Virus record (IMG/VR): IMGVR_UViG_3300008108_000191 | Coordinates: 32,838-96,837 of that record | Length of the DNA: 64,000 bases | Reading direction: 5' to 3' (one strand) | DNA from: a virus | Shown here: positions 23,744 to 33,300 of the stretch, piece by piece | Layout of the letters: each line of letters opens with the position of its first letter | How positions within the stretch are numbered: position 1 is the first letter of the stretch | Program-made: the position numbers and the translations under genes | The notes under the pieces: generated by a model | Seen by the model: only the letters and a program-made list of their open reading frames with translations | Told to the model about the DNA's origin: nothing | The model's database searches: none

Positions 23744-24259
23744 TTAATCTGGTTTAGTTGGCCAATTCTCGTGATTTAAATCATTAACCATTGGTTTTGG
23801 ATCACTAATAATAACTGGGAGATCTCGCAATATCTGACGATATGTTGCCCACTCATCTTTCTTTTCTTCTGTTAGTGGGGAATCTGGAGATTGAGTCCAA
23901 TCACATCTAGATAAAAGACTATCTCTTATATTTCTAAATTCTTTCCAGTAATTTCTTGCTGCTTCCAATGCCAATTCTTCTAAAATTTTTTTCTCCTCAT
24001 TCTCTTTATTTAATGCCTCAAGTTCAGTATCAATTCTTTCCTTTTCATTATTAAAATCCAAAACTGCCTGTTCAAAAATACCCAACTCCTCAATTCTTTT
24101 ATTGGGAGATCCATCAATATACTCAATCTCACCCCAGGTATCATACCATTGAACAGCATGAATATTTGACGGAATCCAAGAAAAATCCTGTTCAATATTA
24201 CGATAAAACTCATTATCAATTCCAATTGTTTTATCACTTGGAATAAGTGTAATTCTCAT
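23744..24259 (-). CDS. Tail fibre assembly chaperone-like protein
   Basis: The 171-residue protein ends in the tail-fibre-assembly signature 'RDSLLSRCDWTQSPDSPLTE' then 'WATYRQILRDLP' and 'HENWPTKP'. The N-terminus 'SWIPSNIHAVQWYDTWGEIE' is also typical. These proteins help fold or attach phage fibres. It has a perfect late box TATAAATA 23 nt upstream and follows the collar-domain fibre by one gene. Confidence 0.82.
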   Translation of the reverse strand: MRITLIPSDKTIGIDNEFYRNIEQDFSWIPSNIHAVQWYDTWGEIEYIDGSPNKRIEELGIFEQAVLDFNNEKERIDTELEALNKENEEKKILEELALEAARNYWKEFRNIRDSLLSRCDWTQSPDSPLTEEKKDEWATYRQILRDLPVIISDPKPMVNDLNHENWPTKPD

Positions 24260-24600
24260 TCTTCTTTACCTTCTTCTAAGATATTTATAGGTTGATTGAG
24301 TGGTGTAATTTGTGCAGGAATAATTTGTTGCTTAAGTGCTTCTTTATAAAGTTCTTGGTTTTGATAGTTTGCTCGCACAACTTCATTCCTAAAACTCTCT
24401 ACTGCTGCTCCAGTCTGATTTGATTTTTGTGCTATTTCAACTGCCATAAAAGGCATCCAAGTTACTGCACACCCCCACTCATCAACTGGTTCTCCTGTGT
24501 TTGGATTAGTACCTCTCATCTGAGTGTACCATGAACACTTAAGACCAATGCAGTCTTTCTTAATAAGTGGACAAAAGTTTCCTGGTTTAATTTTAGCCAT
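24256..24600 (-). CDS. Conserved Cys-containing phage protein
   Basis: The 114-residue protein starts 'KIKPGNFCPLIKKDCIGLKC' then 'WYTQMRGTNPNTGEPVDEWG' and Cys, a four-Cys N-terminal domain shared by many phages, possibly metal- or cluster-binding, followed by a helical tail. Its position between a fibre and a fibre chaperone suggests a tail-associated role, not proven. Confidence 0.78.
   Translation of the reverse strand: MAKIKPGNFCPLIKKDCIGLKCSWYTQMRGTNPNTGEPVDEWGCAVTWMPFMAVEIAQKSNQTGAAVESFRNEVVRANYQNQELYKEALKQQIIPAQITPLNQPINILEEGKEE
24282..24289 (-). promoter_or_regulatory. Late promoter box TATAAATA
   Basis: TATAAATA on the minus strand, inside the 3' end of the upstream gene and 23 nt before the fibre-chaperone ATG (24259). 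Confidence 0.6.
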
Positions 24601-24625
24601 ATCTAAAAATTATATTATATCAGTA

Positions 24626-25987
24626 TTAGTCTTTAGAAGCAATAATTAAGTCAACATATTGGACAGCAAAGTCCATTGCTGTACCTGTAAAAGATGCTGA
24701 ACCAGACCAAGATGGATTAGTAAATCCGTGTCCGTGAGAGTTTCCACCACCAGTTGATGTGGTATTTGGGCTGAGACCAACAATTGTACCACCACCGGCA
24801 AATCCTTGAGAACCACCTCCACCATTATCAAGCAAAAATTGCCCAGATGTTGATGAGTGGTTGTGGGATGGCATCTCTGAAGTGGTTAGTGTAGTATTAC
24901 TTACAGAACCGCCAGAGTTAGATCCAGAAACCGAAACAGAACCAGATGGTGTCCTAGAAGCAAATACACTTGTAAATGCGGTCGTACCACCAGAACTTGC
25001 AGATCCACTTACTACTCTAAGTGCTTTATTATTATGAGTTGTTTGTTTGGTCCAACCAGTAGGTGCTGCTGTCTGTTGGAATAACATCAAAGTGCCTGAT
25101 GCAAAAGTTATAGCGCCAGAAGTACCTTGAGATCCAACAGCACCCTGTGCACCTACAGCACCTTGAGCACCTGTAGATCCTTGAGCACCTTGAGTACCTG
25201 TAGATCCTTGAGCACCTTGAGCACCTATAGTACCTTGAGATCCTGATGTACCTGCGGTTCCTTGAGCACCTTGAGCACCTGTGGAACCTTGAGCACCTTG
25301 AGCACCTGTGGAACCTTGAGCACCTTGAGCACCTGTAGATCCTTGTGCTCCTACTGAACCTTGAGCACCAGTAGCACCTTGAGCACCAGTAGCACCTTGA
25401 GCACCTGTGGAACCTTGAGCACCAACTGTGCCTTGTACACCTGTAGATCCTTGAGCACCTACATCACCTTGAGCACCTTGAGCACCTACATCACCTTGAG
25501 CACCTGTGGAACCTTGAGATCCTGATGCACCTGCGGTTCCTTGAGCACCAGTAGCACCTTGAGCACCTTGAGCACCTATAGTACCTTGAGATCCTGATGT
25601 ACCTGCGGTTCCTTGAGCACCTTGAGCACCTTGAGCACCTTGAGCACCTTGAGCACCTTGAGCACCTGTAGATCCTTGTGCTCCTACTGAACCTTGAGCA
25701 CCAACTGTGCCTTGTACACCTGTAGATCCTTGTGCTCCTACTGAACCTTGAGCACCTTGAGCACCTTCAGCACCTGTAGATCCTTGAGCACCTTGATCCC
25801 CTACAGCACCTTGAGCACCTTGAGCACCTGTAGATCCTTGAGCACCTTGAGCACCTGTAGATCCTTGAGCACCTTGAGTTCCAGGTGTTCCCTGCCTAAC
25901 CCAAGATGTTCCATTCCATATCCATCTGGAGTTACTAGATGTAAAAATATCATTTACTGATGGACTATCTGGAAAGTTTAGAGCCAT
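24626..25987 (-). CDS. Collagen-like tail fibre with collar/receptor domain
   Basis: The 453-residue protein begins '[19 protein letters not shown]', a phage fibre attachment motif. Residues about 35-305 are Gly-X-Y triplets, mainly GAQ, GST, GTA and GSV, almost without Pro. From about 310, '[18 protein letters not shown]' opens a T4 gp12-type collar domain with 'MPSHNH' and 'NSHGHGF', His-x-His pairs that in gp12 bind metal. It is probably a short fibre or receptor-binding protein. Two promoters (late and sigma70) precede it. Confidence 0.88.
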   Translation of the reverse strand: MALNFPDSPSVNDIFTSSNSRWIWNGTSWVRQGTPGTQGAQGSTGAQGAQGSTGAQGAQGAVGDQGAQGSTGAEGAQGAQGSVGAQGSTGVQGTVGAQGSVGAQGSTGAQGAQGAQGAQGAQGAQGTAGTSGSQGTIGAQGAQGATGAQGTAGASGSQGSTGAQGDVGAQGAQGDVGAQGSTGVQGTVGAQGSTGAQGATGAQGATGAQGSVGAQGSTGAQGAQGSTGAQGAQGSTGAQGAQGTAGTSGSQGTIGAQGAQGSTGTQGAQGSTGAQGAVGAQGAVGSQGTSGAITFASGTLMLFQQTAAPTGWTKQTTHNNKALRVVSGSASSGGTTAFTSVFASRTPSGSVSVSGSNSGGSVSNTTLTTSEMPSHNHSSTSGQFLLDNGGGGSQGFAGGGTIVGLSPNTTSTGGGNSHGHGFTNPSWSGSASFTGTAMDFAVQYVDLIIASKD

Positions 25988-26014
25988 TATCTAACCACTA
26001 TATTCCTTTCAAGT

Positions 26015-26022
26015 TATTTATC
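26015..26022 (-). promoter_or_regulatory. Late promoter box GATAAATA of fibre gene
   Basis: GATAAATA on the minus strand, 28 nt before the fibre ATG at 25987. Confidence 0.6.
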
Positions 26023-26043
26023 TTTTCTTTGAATTCTTAAAGG

Positions 26044-26072
26044 ATTATAACCAATATCATACATAAAGTCAA
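26044..26072 (-). promoter_or_regulatory. Sigma70-type promoter upstream of fibre gene
   Basis: TTGACT (26072-26067), 17 nt, TATAAT (26049-26044) on the minus strand: near-perfect boxes, placed between a terminator and the late box. Confidence 0.65.
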
Positions 26073-26105
26073 ATAAAAAAAGAGAGTATAAAACTCTCCT
26101 TTTTT
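26073..26105. terminator. Bidirectional intrinsic terminator
   Basis: GAGAGT/ACTCTC stem with a 5-nt loop, flanked by A7 on the left and T6 on the right, so it can act in both directions. It separates the 26199 gene from the fibre operon. Confidence 0.7.
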
Positions 26106-26115
26106 AACCACCAAC

Positions 26116-26175
26116 TCACCTCTCCCACCACAGAGAGGGTCTTCATTCCCAAAGATACAAGGAATCTTGAAGACC
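26116..26175. other. Structured non-coding segment (two stem-loops)
   Basis: CCTCTC/GAGAGG and the longer GGTCTTCA...TGAAGACC with inner TTCC/GGAA form two adjacent hairpins. They lie between the stop of the 26199 gene and the terminator. No gene is seen in 25988-26198. Confidence 0.5.
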
Positions 26176-26198
26176 TTAAAGAGAACGTACACCCATCA

Positions 26199-26468
26199 TC
26201 AAAGATTAGTTAACCAAATGTTTTCAGCAAGTTTTGCTTCGCCAGTTATAATTGCAGATTCTAGATCTGAAATATCTTCTCCAGAATCTACAATTTCTTG
26301 GTCAGTAACAACAAGTTTAAGGTGTCCAACATTACGATCAATATTAGATTTTAAGTCTTTGGAGGGCGTTTCTCCACCATCTAATTTTTCAATAGCATCT
26401 TCAATCACCCAAACACTATCTTTAGCTACAGTAATTGTTTGCAAAATTTGTTCTTGAGTTCTTGCCAT
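26199..26468 (-). CDS. Hypothetical helical protein
   Basis: The 89 residues ('TQEQILQTITVAKDSVWVIE', 'ESAIITGEAKLAENIWLT') look fully helical and acidic. No family is recognised. It follows the sulfotransferase gene by 3 nt in the same operon. Confidence 0.7.
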   Translation of the reverse strand: MARTQEQILQTITVAKDSVWVIEDAIEKLDGGETPSKDLKSNIDRNVGHLKLVVTDQEIVDSGEDISDLESAIITGEAKLAENIWLTNL

Positions 26469-26471
26469 TTT

Positions 26472-27386
26472 TTAAGCTCCTATAAAGTTTTTTGAATCTT
26501 CAAAGACCTGATTATTTGCATTTATATTCAATTCAATATCTTCATAATCAATTGATTCAAGATCTCTCCAAAATTCAAGTCCTTTACATCTTGATAAGAT
26601 TTCATCGGAAAGAATTTCTTTTGGAGATAAAGAAGTTTTTTTCAACTCCTTTCTAACATAATGCATATCACTTAAACCATAAGTAGAGGCATCATTTTCC
26701 TCATTAATGTTAATAAGATTATCAAATTCGTGTTCATAATATTCTTCATCAAGAAACTCATAAATTTTCTTCATTGTTTTTTCTGGAAAACTAACAAGAT
26801 CATCATATTCAACAAAATGCAAATATTTTTCCTGCCCTTTCGTTAGTACATCACGAATTCCCAAATAACTTTGTCCAAGAATTCCAGATTCACTTACAAG
26901 AAATTCACAACGATTATCATCCGTTAATAAAATATTAGATTTAACTAACATATCATCAATAAAGTTTATTTTTCCATTTACTTCATATGGATTACGACGA
27001 TGCATCGAAATAAAAGATGCTAAAATTTCATCAATGTTTCTAACAGGACAAATAATTTTTGGTGTAATTCCCAAGTAACCTTCAATGTAATGAATTCGAT
27101 TTACCCAAGATCTATTCTTGTCAAAAATTACTGGTTTTTTTACATCAAAATAATATTGATGAATAATATTGGAAATAATCATTGATGCTTGTTCTGGTTT
27201 TGGATATGCCAAAAACAACTCGTCCTGAGACAATTGTTGTTCTAACATAATCATCAACCCAGTCACAGGAGAACTAGGACCAGAATAAAACCTTGGATTT
27301 TGATTTAAAATGCTAGATAAAATTGTACTTCCAGAGCGAGGAAGTCCCGCCATAAAATAATAAGTTTTTTGCACTGGTTCTACCAT
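26472..27386 (-). CDS. Sulfotransferase family protein
   Basis: The 304-residue protein has the PAPS-binding loop 'FMAGLPRSGSTILSSIL' (5'-PSB, about residues 11-24), 'IFDKNRSWVNRIHYIEGYLG' and 'KIICPVRNIDEILASF' (3'-PB region). It would transfer sulfate from PAPS to a sugar or protein. Within a glycan/fibre region a sugar sulfation role is likely. Confidence 0.85.
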   Translation of the reverse strand: MVEPVQKTYYFMAGLPRSGSTILSSILNQNPRFYSGPSSPVTGLMIMLEQQLSQDELFLAYPKPEQASMIISNIIHQYYFDVKKPVIFDKNRSWVNRIHYIEGYLGITPKIICPVRNIDEILASFISMHRRNPYEVNGKINFIDDMLVKSNILLTDDNRCEFLVSESGILGQSYLGIRDVLTKGQEKYLHFVEYDDLVSFPEKTMKKIYEFLDEEYYEHEFDNLININEENDASTYGLSDMHYVRKELKKTSLSPKEILSDEILSRCKGLEFWRDLESIDYEDIELNINANNQVFEDSKNFIGA

Positions 27387-27395
27387 AGACTTAAT

Positions 27396-28298
27396 TTACT
27401 GAGCATCAACGGATTTAACAATTTCATTAAAATCAAACAGTTCGGTTCCCTCTTCATAAGGATACTCAACTTCATTACCATCAAAGTCAAAATCAAAAAG
27501 ATAACTCCCCGGTAATTTAAAATCATATGGAACTGTTGTGGAGATATTATCATGCAGATCATATCCAAATACTTTTGGACTAGTCCCATTCCAAAGAACT
27601 GTTGATTTTTTATTTAGTGCGGCAGCAGCATGTTGAACACAAGAATCAATTAAGATTCTTTTTTTAGCATGAAGAACAATACTAAAGTATTCCATCAAAG
27701 ATAAAGATTTTTCTGGTGTTGCAAAAATGTGCTCGACACCTTCTAGTTTTGGCGAATTAACTTTTGTAAGTTGAATAATATGATATTCAGATTTATAATA
27801 ATCTACAAGTTTTTCTGCAAGATCAAATGGCATATCTCTTGTCCAAGAATATGGTTTCGAATCAGTGGTCATAACTCCACCGTTAGTATGAATAATCATA
27901 ACTGGTTTTTTTCGTTTCCAAACTTCTCTGGATATATTTTGTTGAAGTTTATTAAATCTTATTTCTGGTCTTTCTCTAGAATATTTAATACCATACATAT
28001 CACACCAATTCTCAATTAAACGTTTACGTTTATGAATATGATTAGTTGTATAATATGGTTCATTATGAAATAGAATAGAATCTTTATCTTGAATATATTC
28101 TTGATAAAAATACTGCGTTGTTCCTATGGTATAAACTCTATGAACATAAGGAAGATTTATAAAAATATCTGCATATGCACAGACTATAACTAATTTACGA
28201 TCTGGGTGATTTGCTTTAATTGCTTTTGCTACTGCGGTGGCCGCAATATGTTTTCCAATACCACCCTGCACATGAAAAATACTATATTTTGATTTCAT
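27396..28298 (-). CDS. GT9-like (heptosyltransferase-type) glycosyltransferase
   Basis: The 300-residue protein opens 'YSIFHVQGGIGKHIAATAVA', the GT-B 'GGIGD/K' start of GT9-like enzymes. Further on are 'RKLVIVCAYADIFINLPYVH' and a C-terminal 'RILIDSCVQHAAAALNKKST' plus 'VLWNGTSPKVFGYD', which is the ADP-heptose-transferase nucleotide region. The sugar donor is unknown. Confidence 0.78.
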   Translation of the reverse strand: MKSKYSIFHVQGGIGKHIAATAVAKAIKANHPDRKLVIVCAYADIFINLPYVHRVYTIGTTQYFYQEYIQDKDSILFHNEPYYTTNHIHKRKRLIENWCDMYGIKYSRERPEIRFNKLQQNISREVWKRKKPVMIIHTNGGVMTTDSKPYSWTRDMPFDLAEKLVDYYKSEYHIIQLTKVNSPKLEGVEHIFATPEKSLSLMEYFSIVLHAKKRILIDSCVQHAAAALNKKSTVLWNGTSPKVFGYDLHDNISTTVPYDFKLPGSYLFDFDFDGNEVEYPYEEGTELFDFNEIVKSVDAQ

Positions 28299-28358
28299 AA
28301 ATGAATGATTAACTTGAATGGGTCTACTTATAAAATATTATTATCAATTTATGGTGCA

Positions 28359-29657
28359 TTATATTATATCATCTCTTTTTAAAACTGTCAATCCATTATT
28401 GTTTGTTTTATACTTATAAAATTTCCAGTGTGGATTCTTCATTACAAACTCAATAACCGCAGATAACAATCCTTTATCATCTTTTCCATCTTCTCCTTTA
28501 AGACCAAATGTATATGTGTCATGAAATACAATATATTTTTGTGCCTTGTTTCCGTGAAGATTTAATTCCCGTTTAAGTTGATCATATATGTGAAAAGTAT
28601 CAATAAACAATAAATCAGTCTCTTCAATTTCTATATCGAGAACATCTGCTTGAATATATTCCGCAGATTTTCCTTGTCGTTTAGCAAGATCAAAAAGTTT
28701 TTGAACATTTGAATCTAATATGATATCAAAGGAAAAAAGTTTAGCATTAGTGTTTAAAAATGCTCTAGTACTAACTCCTGTTCTAACTCCCATTTCCACT
28801 ACGGTCTTACATTCTTTTGCTAATTCATAAAGTTCATGAACATTTTCGTTGATATCACTTGGTATTTTCCTTGCTCTTTGATACTCTAAATCAAATACAC
28901 CTGATTTTATATTTTTATCTTTACGTTGATGTTCATAAAGTTTTATCATATTGTGTGGGATTTCCCAATTTTTTCCATTGATAAAATGATCATATGATAT
29001 CAAGTTTTTTGAATCTAATTCAATTCTTTTTGAAATATCACTGTCGGGGTCTTCAAACTTTGTAAGTGTTTCCGAAATAGTTCCTTTAATTTTATTTGAA
29101 TTAATCGCGTAAATGTTTTTTGCATATTGTACAAAAAAATCATCACCATACCAAACTTGATATAGAGATGGTATAACTTTATATGATTCTCTTAACATAA
29201 ACATACAGATTCCGAATGCCCACGACTGACCTCCAATAGGTTTTGTGGGATCATAATTTAATTTTACAATCTCTTCTTTTGTATCAATATAATCATCAAT
29301 TTTATAATTATTTTGCCTTCCCTGTAAATTTACACCAATCAAATCTCCATTTGAAAGATTAAAATCAATAATCATATCAAATATTTCTGATGACACTTTA
29401 ATATCATCATTTAATATTCCAATAATTTTAGATTTTGATCGAAAATATCCCTCATTCCAAGCAGGATTTACAAAAATATTTTTACCATATGAAATAATTT
29501 CAATTTTTGAGTGATTTAAAATCTCATAAGATGGTCTTTTTAATTTATTATTGTCAACGATAATAATTTTGTTAATTGAGTTATGACTTACATAAGTTTG
29601 CAAAGATTCTTCAAATTTATTTGCAAACCACATTGTTGGAATAATGAGATCGATCAT
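28359..29657 (-). CDS. Fused glycosyltransferase and methyltransferase-like protein
   Basis: The 432-residue protein has two parts. The N-terminal 1-210 is a GT2-like domain ('LIIPTMWFANKFEESLQTYV', 'IIGILNDDIKVSSEIFD', with DD as the metal site). About 285-425 form a Rossmann domain: 'CKTVVEMGVRTGVSTRAFL', 'AKLFSFDIILDSN', 'DLLFIDTFHIYDQLKRELN', 'YIVFHDTYTF', similar to Methyltransf_24/cephalosporin hydroxylase-like enzymes. It overlaps the next GT gene by 4 nt. Confidence 0.78.
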   Translation of the reverse strand: MIDLIIPTMWFANKFEESLQTYVSHNSINKIIIVDNNKLKRPSYEILNHSKIEIISYGKNIFVNPAWNEGYFRSKSKIIGILNDDIKVSSEIFDMIIDFNLSNGDLIGVNLQGRQNNYKIDDYIDTKEEIVKLNYDPTKPIGGQSWAFGICMFMLRESYKVIPSLYQVWYGDDFFVQYAKNIYAINSNKIKGTISETLTKFEDPDSDISKRIELDSKNLISYDHFINGKNWEIPHNMIKLYEHQRKDKNIKSGVFDLEYQRARKIPSDINENVHELYELAKECKTVVEMGVRTGVSTRAFLNTNAKLFSFDIILDSNVQKLFDLAKRQGKSAEYIQADVLDIEIEETDLLFIDTFHIYDQLKRELNLHGNKAQKYIVFHDTYTFGLKGEDGKDDKGLLSAVIEFVMKNPHWKFYKYKTNNNGLTVLKRDDII

Positions 29658-30295
29658 AAATTATAACTCTTTTCAAAATTTCCTTTATATATTTTATTTC
29701 CAATATGTGATACTGTGTGTTTTGGATTTAACCAAATATCATATCCCAATTCCTTTATTTTTCTAGTTAATGCGACATCCTCTCCGATAAAACTTCCATT
29801 TTCAAAGGTATATTCACAAATATTTTTTAAAGGACTGTTACGAAATAGTAATTCTGTGTTTGTATTCCACAAATCAATAATAACCTTACGAGTCAATTTA
29901 AGAAATCCTGTCCCACATTTTTCAATTTTAATATATCCATCGGTATCTTTTTGAATGTCATTATTTAACCATACATTATATTTAATTTTTTTATCTTCCT
30001 TATTCACAACAGGTATTGTTATAACATCCTTTTCAGATTGAATAATTTCAATTAATGCTTTTTCATCCCAATATTCATCATCATCAATAAACACCATTAC
30101 ATCATAATTATCAGTATAAGATAATTTAAATAACTCATTTCTAGCCATTGGAAGAATACTTTCATTAGCTAAAAAAACACATCTAATATCTAAGTCATTT
30201 TTGATTCCTAATTTAATAGATTCACATAAACTGTGAACAAAATAAGCATCAACTTTTTGATCAAGGCATGGTGTAGCAATTAAAACTTTTTTCAT
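29654..30295 (-). CDS. Family 2-like glycosyltransferase
   Basis: The 213-residue GT-A protein has 'VLIATPCLDQKVDAYFVHSL', 'ESILPMARNELFKLSYT', the DxD-type 'VMVFIDDDEYWDEKALIEII' near residue 90, and 'FIGEDVALTRKIKELGYDIW'. It lies directly downstream of the giant fibre gene, so fibre glycosylation is one possible role (inference). Confidence 0.85.
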   Translation of the reverse strand: MKKVLIATPCLDQKVDAYFVHSLCESIKLGIKNDLDIRCVFLANESILPMARNELFKLSYTDNYDVMVFIDDDEYWDEKALIEIIQSEKDVITIPVVNKEDKKIKYNVWLNNDIQKDTDGYIKIEKCGTGFLKLTRKVIIDLWNTNTELLFRNSPLKNICEYTFENGSFIGEDVALTRKIKELGYDIWLNPKHTVSHIGNKIYKGNFEKSYNL

Positions 30296-30335
30296 ATATT
30301 CTCACGTATCATACAGTATGTATGAGACTATTATA

Positions 30336-33300
30336 TCACGAATTTTCCAATATATCCAATCTTGATTTTAATACATCAACTTCCTCTGATAATTCCTTCA
30401 CTGCATTTACAAGAACTGGAATCATATGATCTGATGTCAGTTTGAGATGCTCTGGATCATTTGAGTCTACAATAACAGGATTTTCTCCTTCTGCTTCAAG
30501 GACATTCTGGGCACTGAATCCATACCTACGCTTTCCTTCTATGTCCTTTAATTCATCAGTATCACGGTCCTTAAAGGCATATTCAATTGGAGTAATATTA
30601 TGAAGGAAACCTCTACCATGAGGAACAGGTCCAAAAATGCACTTGTCACGGCAATCAGAAACTGCTGTCCAAGCAACCTGGATAAGAGCACATGCATGAC
30701 TGTTGTTACCCATAATGATGTAATTGGATTCTGTTGTAACATTACAAAGTCCTGTAGAACCCGTTCCAGCATTTTGTCCGAAGAAAAGATTATTAGTTCC
30801 AGTGGTGTTGCAGTAACCAGCATTACGTCCAATAAAGGTGTTGTTGCATCCACTGGTGTTGCAGATACCAGTATAAGCTCCAATGAAGATGTTAAAGGTT
30901 CCACTGGTGTTGCGGAATCCAGCACATTGTCCAATGAAGTTGTTAAAGGCTCCAGTGGTGTTGCATTGACCGGCACTAAATCCAATAAAGTTGTTATTGG
31001 ATCCAGTGGTGTTGCTGAAACCAGCACATCGTCCAGCAAAGAAGTTAAAGGATCCACCGGTGTTGCAGTAACCAGCACTAAATCCAATAAAGTTGTTATT
31101 GGATCCAGTGGTGTTGCCGAAACCAGCATAAGCTCCAATGAAGGTGTTATTGGATCCAGTGGTGTTGTTGGATCCAGCAAGTCGTCCAATGAAGTTGTTG
31201 CAGGTTCCAATGGTGTTGGATTGACCAGCATTAGATCCAAAGAAGTTGTTGTTGGCTCCACTGGTGTTGCATCGACCAGCAAATCGTCCAAAGAAGTTGT
31301 TGTAGGATCCACTGGTGTTGCTGAAACCAGCACATTGTCCAGCAAAGAAGTTATGAGTTCCACTGGTGTTGCATCGACCAGCATTAGATCCAAAGAAGTT
31401 GTTGTTGGCTCCACCGATGTTGGATTGACCAGTATAAGCTCCAATGAAGTTGTTATTGGATCCAGTGGTGTTGCTGAAACCAGCACATCGTCCAATGAAG
31501 TTGTTGCAGGTTCCAGTGGTGTTGCTATAACCAGCACTAAATCCAATGAAGTTGTTGTTAGTTCCAGTGCTGTTGTATCGACCAGCATAATTTCCAATGA
31601 AGTTGTTGTAGTTTCCAATGGTGTTGCGGAATCCAGCAAATCGTCCAAAGAAGTTGTTGTTAGTTCCAGTGCTGTTGCATCGACCAGCACATTGTCCAAT
31701 GAAGTTGTTGAAGGATCCAGTGGTGTTACAGGCACCAGCACCTTGTCCAATAAAGTTGTTATTGGATCCAGTGGTGTTACAGGCACCAGCACATTGTCCA
31801 GCAAAGAAGTTAAAGGATCCACTGGTGTTGGATTGACCAGCACAATAACCAGCAAAGAAATTATTGAGTCCAGTGCCACCAGTTCCTGCTTCTGAACTGT
31901 AAATGGTCCCACAAGAACCACTTAAAATGAATTCTCCACCGCCACCGACACCCCCTCCTGCAGGTCCTTGAGCACCTTGAGCACCAGTAGCACCAGCGGT
32001 TCCTTGAGCACCTTGAGCACCAGATCCAGTGGCACCTTGAGCACCTGTAGATCCTTGAGCACCTGTAGATCCTTGAGCACCTTGAGTACCTGTAGATCCT
32101 TGAGCACCTGTAGATCCTTGAGCACCTTGAGCACCTTGAGCACCTTGAGCACCAGATCCACTGCCACCCTCTCCTGCAGGTCCTTGAGCACCTTGAGCAC
32201 CAGTAGCACCTGTAGATCCTTGAGCACCAGTAGCACCTGTAGATCCTTGAGCACCAGATCCAGTGGCACCTTGAGCACCTGTAGATCCTTGAGCACCAGT
32301 AGCACCTGTAGATCCTTGAGCACCAGATCCAGTGGCACCTTGAGCACCTGTAGATCCTTGAGCACCTGTAGATCCTTGAGCACCTTGAGCACCTGTAGAT
32401 CCTTGTGCTCCTACTAAACCTTGAGCACCAGTAGCACCTTGAGCACCTTGAGCACCAGATCCACTGCCACCCTCTCCTGCAGGTCCTTGAGCACCTTGAG
32501 CACCTTCAGCACCAGCGGTTCCTTGAGCACCTTGAGCACCAGATCCAGTGGCACCTTGAGCACCTGTAGATCCTTGAGCACCTTGAGTACCTGTAGATCC
32601 TTGAGCACCTATAGATCCTTGAGCACCTGTAGATCCCTGAGCACCTTGAGCACCAGATCCAGTGGCACCTTGAGCACCTGTAGATCCTTGAGCACCTTGA
32701 GCACCTTCAGCACCAGCGGTTCCTTGAGCACCTTGAGCACCAGATCCAGTGGCACCTTGAGCACCTATAGATCCTTGAGCACCTGTAGATCCCTGAGCAC
32801 CTTGAGCACCAGATCCAGTGGCACCTTGAGCACCTTGAGCACCTTCAGCACCAGCGGTTCCTTGAGCACCTTGAGCACCTGTAGATCCTTGAGCACCTAC
32901 ATCACCTTTATCACCAGTCCTAGCAAAGGTGATGATAACGTCTTCACTATCACTGAATGAAGAAGCACTACCAGATACATATCCACAACTGACTGTGAAG
33001 TATCCAGTGTTCTCAGTCACACTAGAGATAGTGAACAGAGCAAAGTCGTCAGCATTCAGTCTATTAGAAATTCTAAAGTGACCCTTAATAGTAGAAGTAG
33101 AGTCATCAATAGTTCTTAAGAATGACTGAATATCTGTAGAGTTATCGTCAACATCATCAATGTATAGAACCGTAGCAGATGAAACTGTAGCGTTATTGAG
33201 CTTTAGTATTCCAGTTCCTGGGTCACTAGCAGTAATGTTTGTAGAGAAAGTATAGTCAAATGTAGCGCCACCGAAGTTACCATCAGCTCCTTGTGCTCCA

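Noticed and set aside
30730-31920. Regular repeats that could suggest a CRISPR array
   Set aside because: The repeats are coding, in frame, without unique spacers, and continue the fibre protein.
30548-32960. Long open frames on both strands (up to about 457 residues) inside the giant fibre gene
   Set aside because: They arise from the 48-bp and collagen-like DNA repeats, are extremely biased in composition, and lack ribosome binding sites; the fibre frame explains the region.
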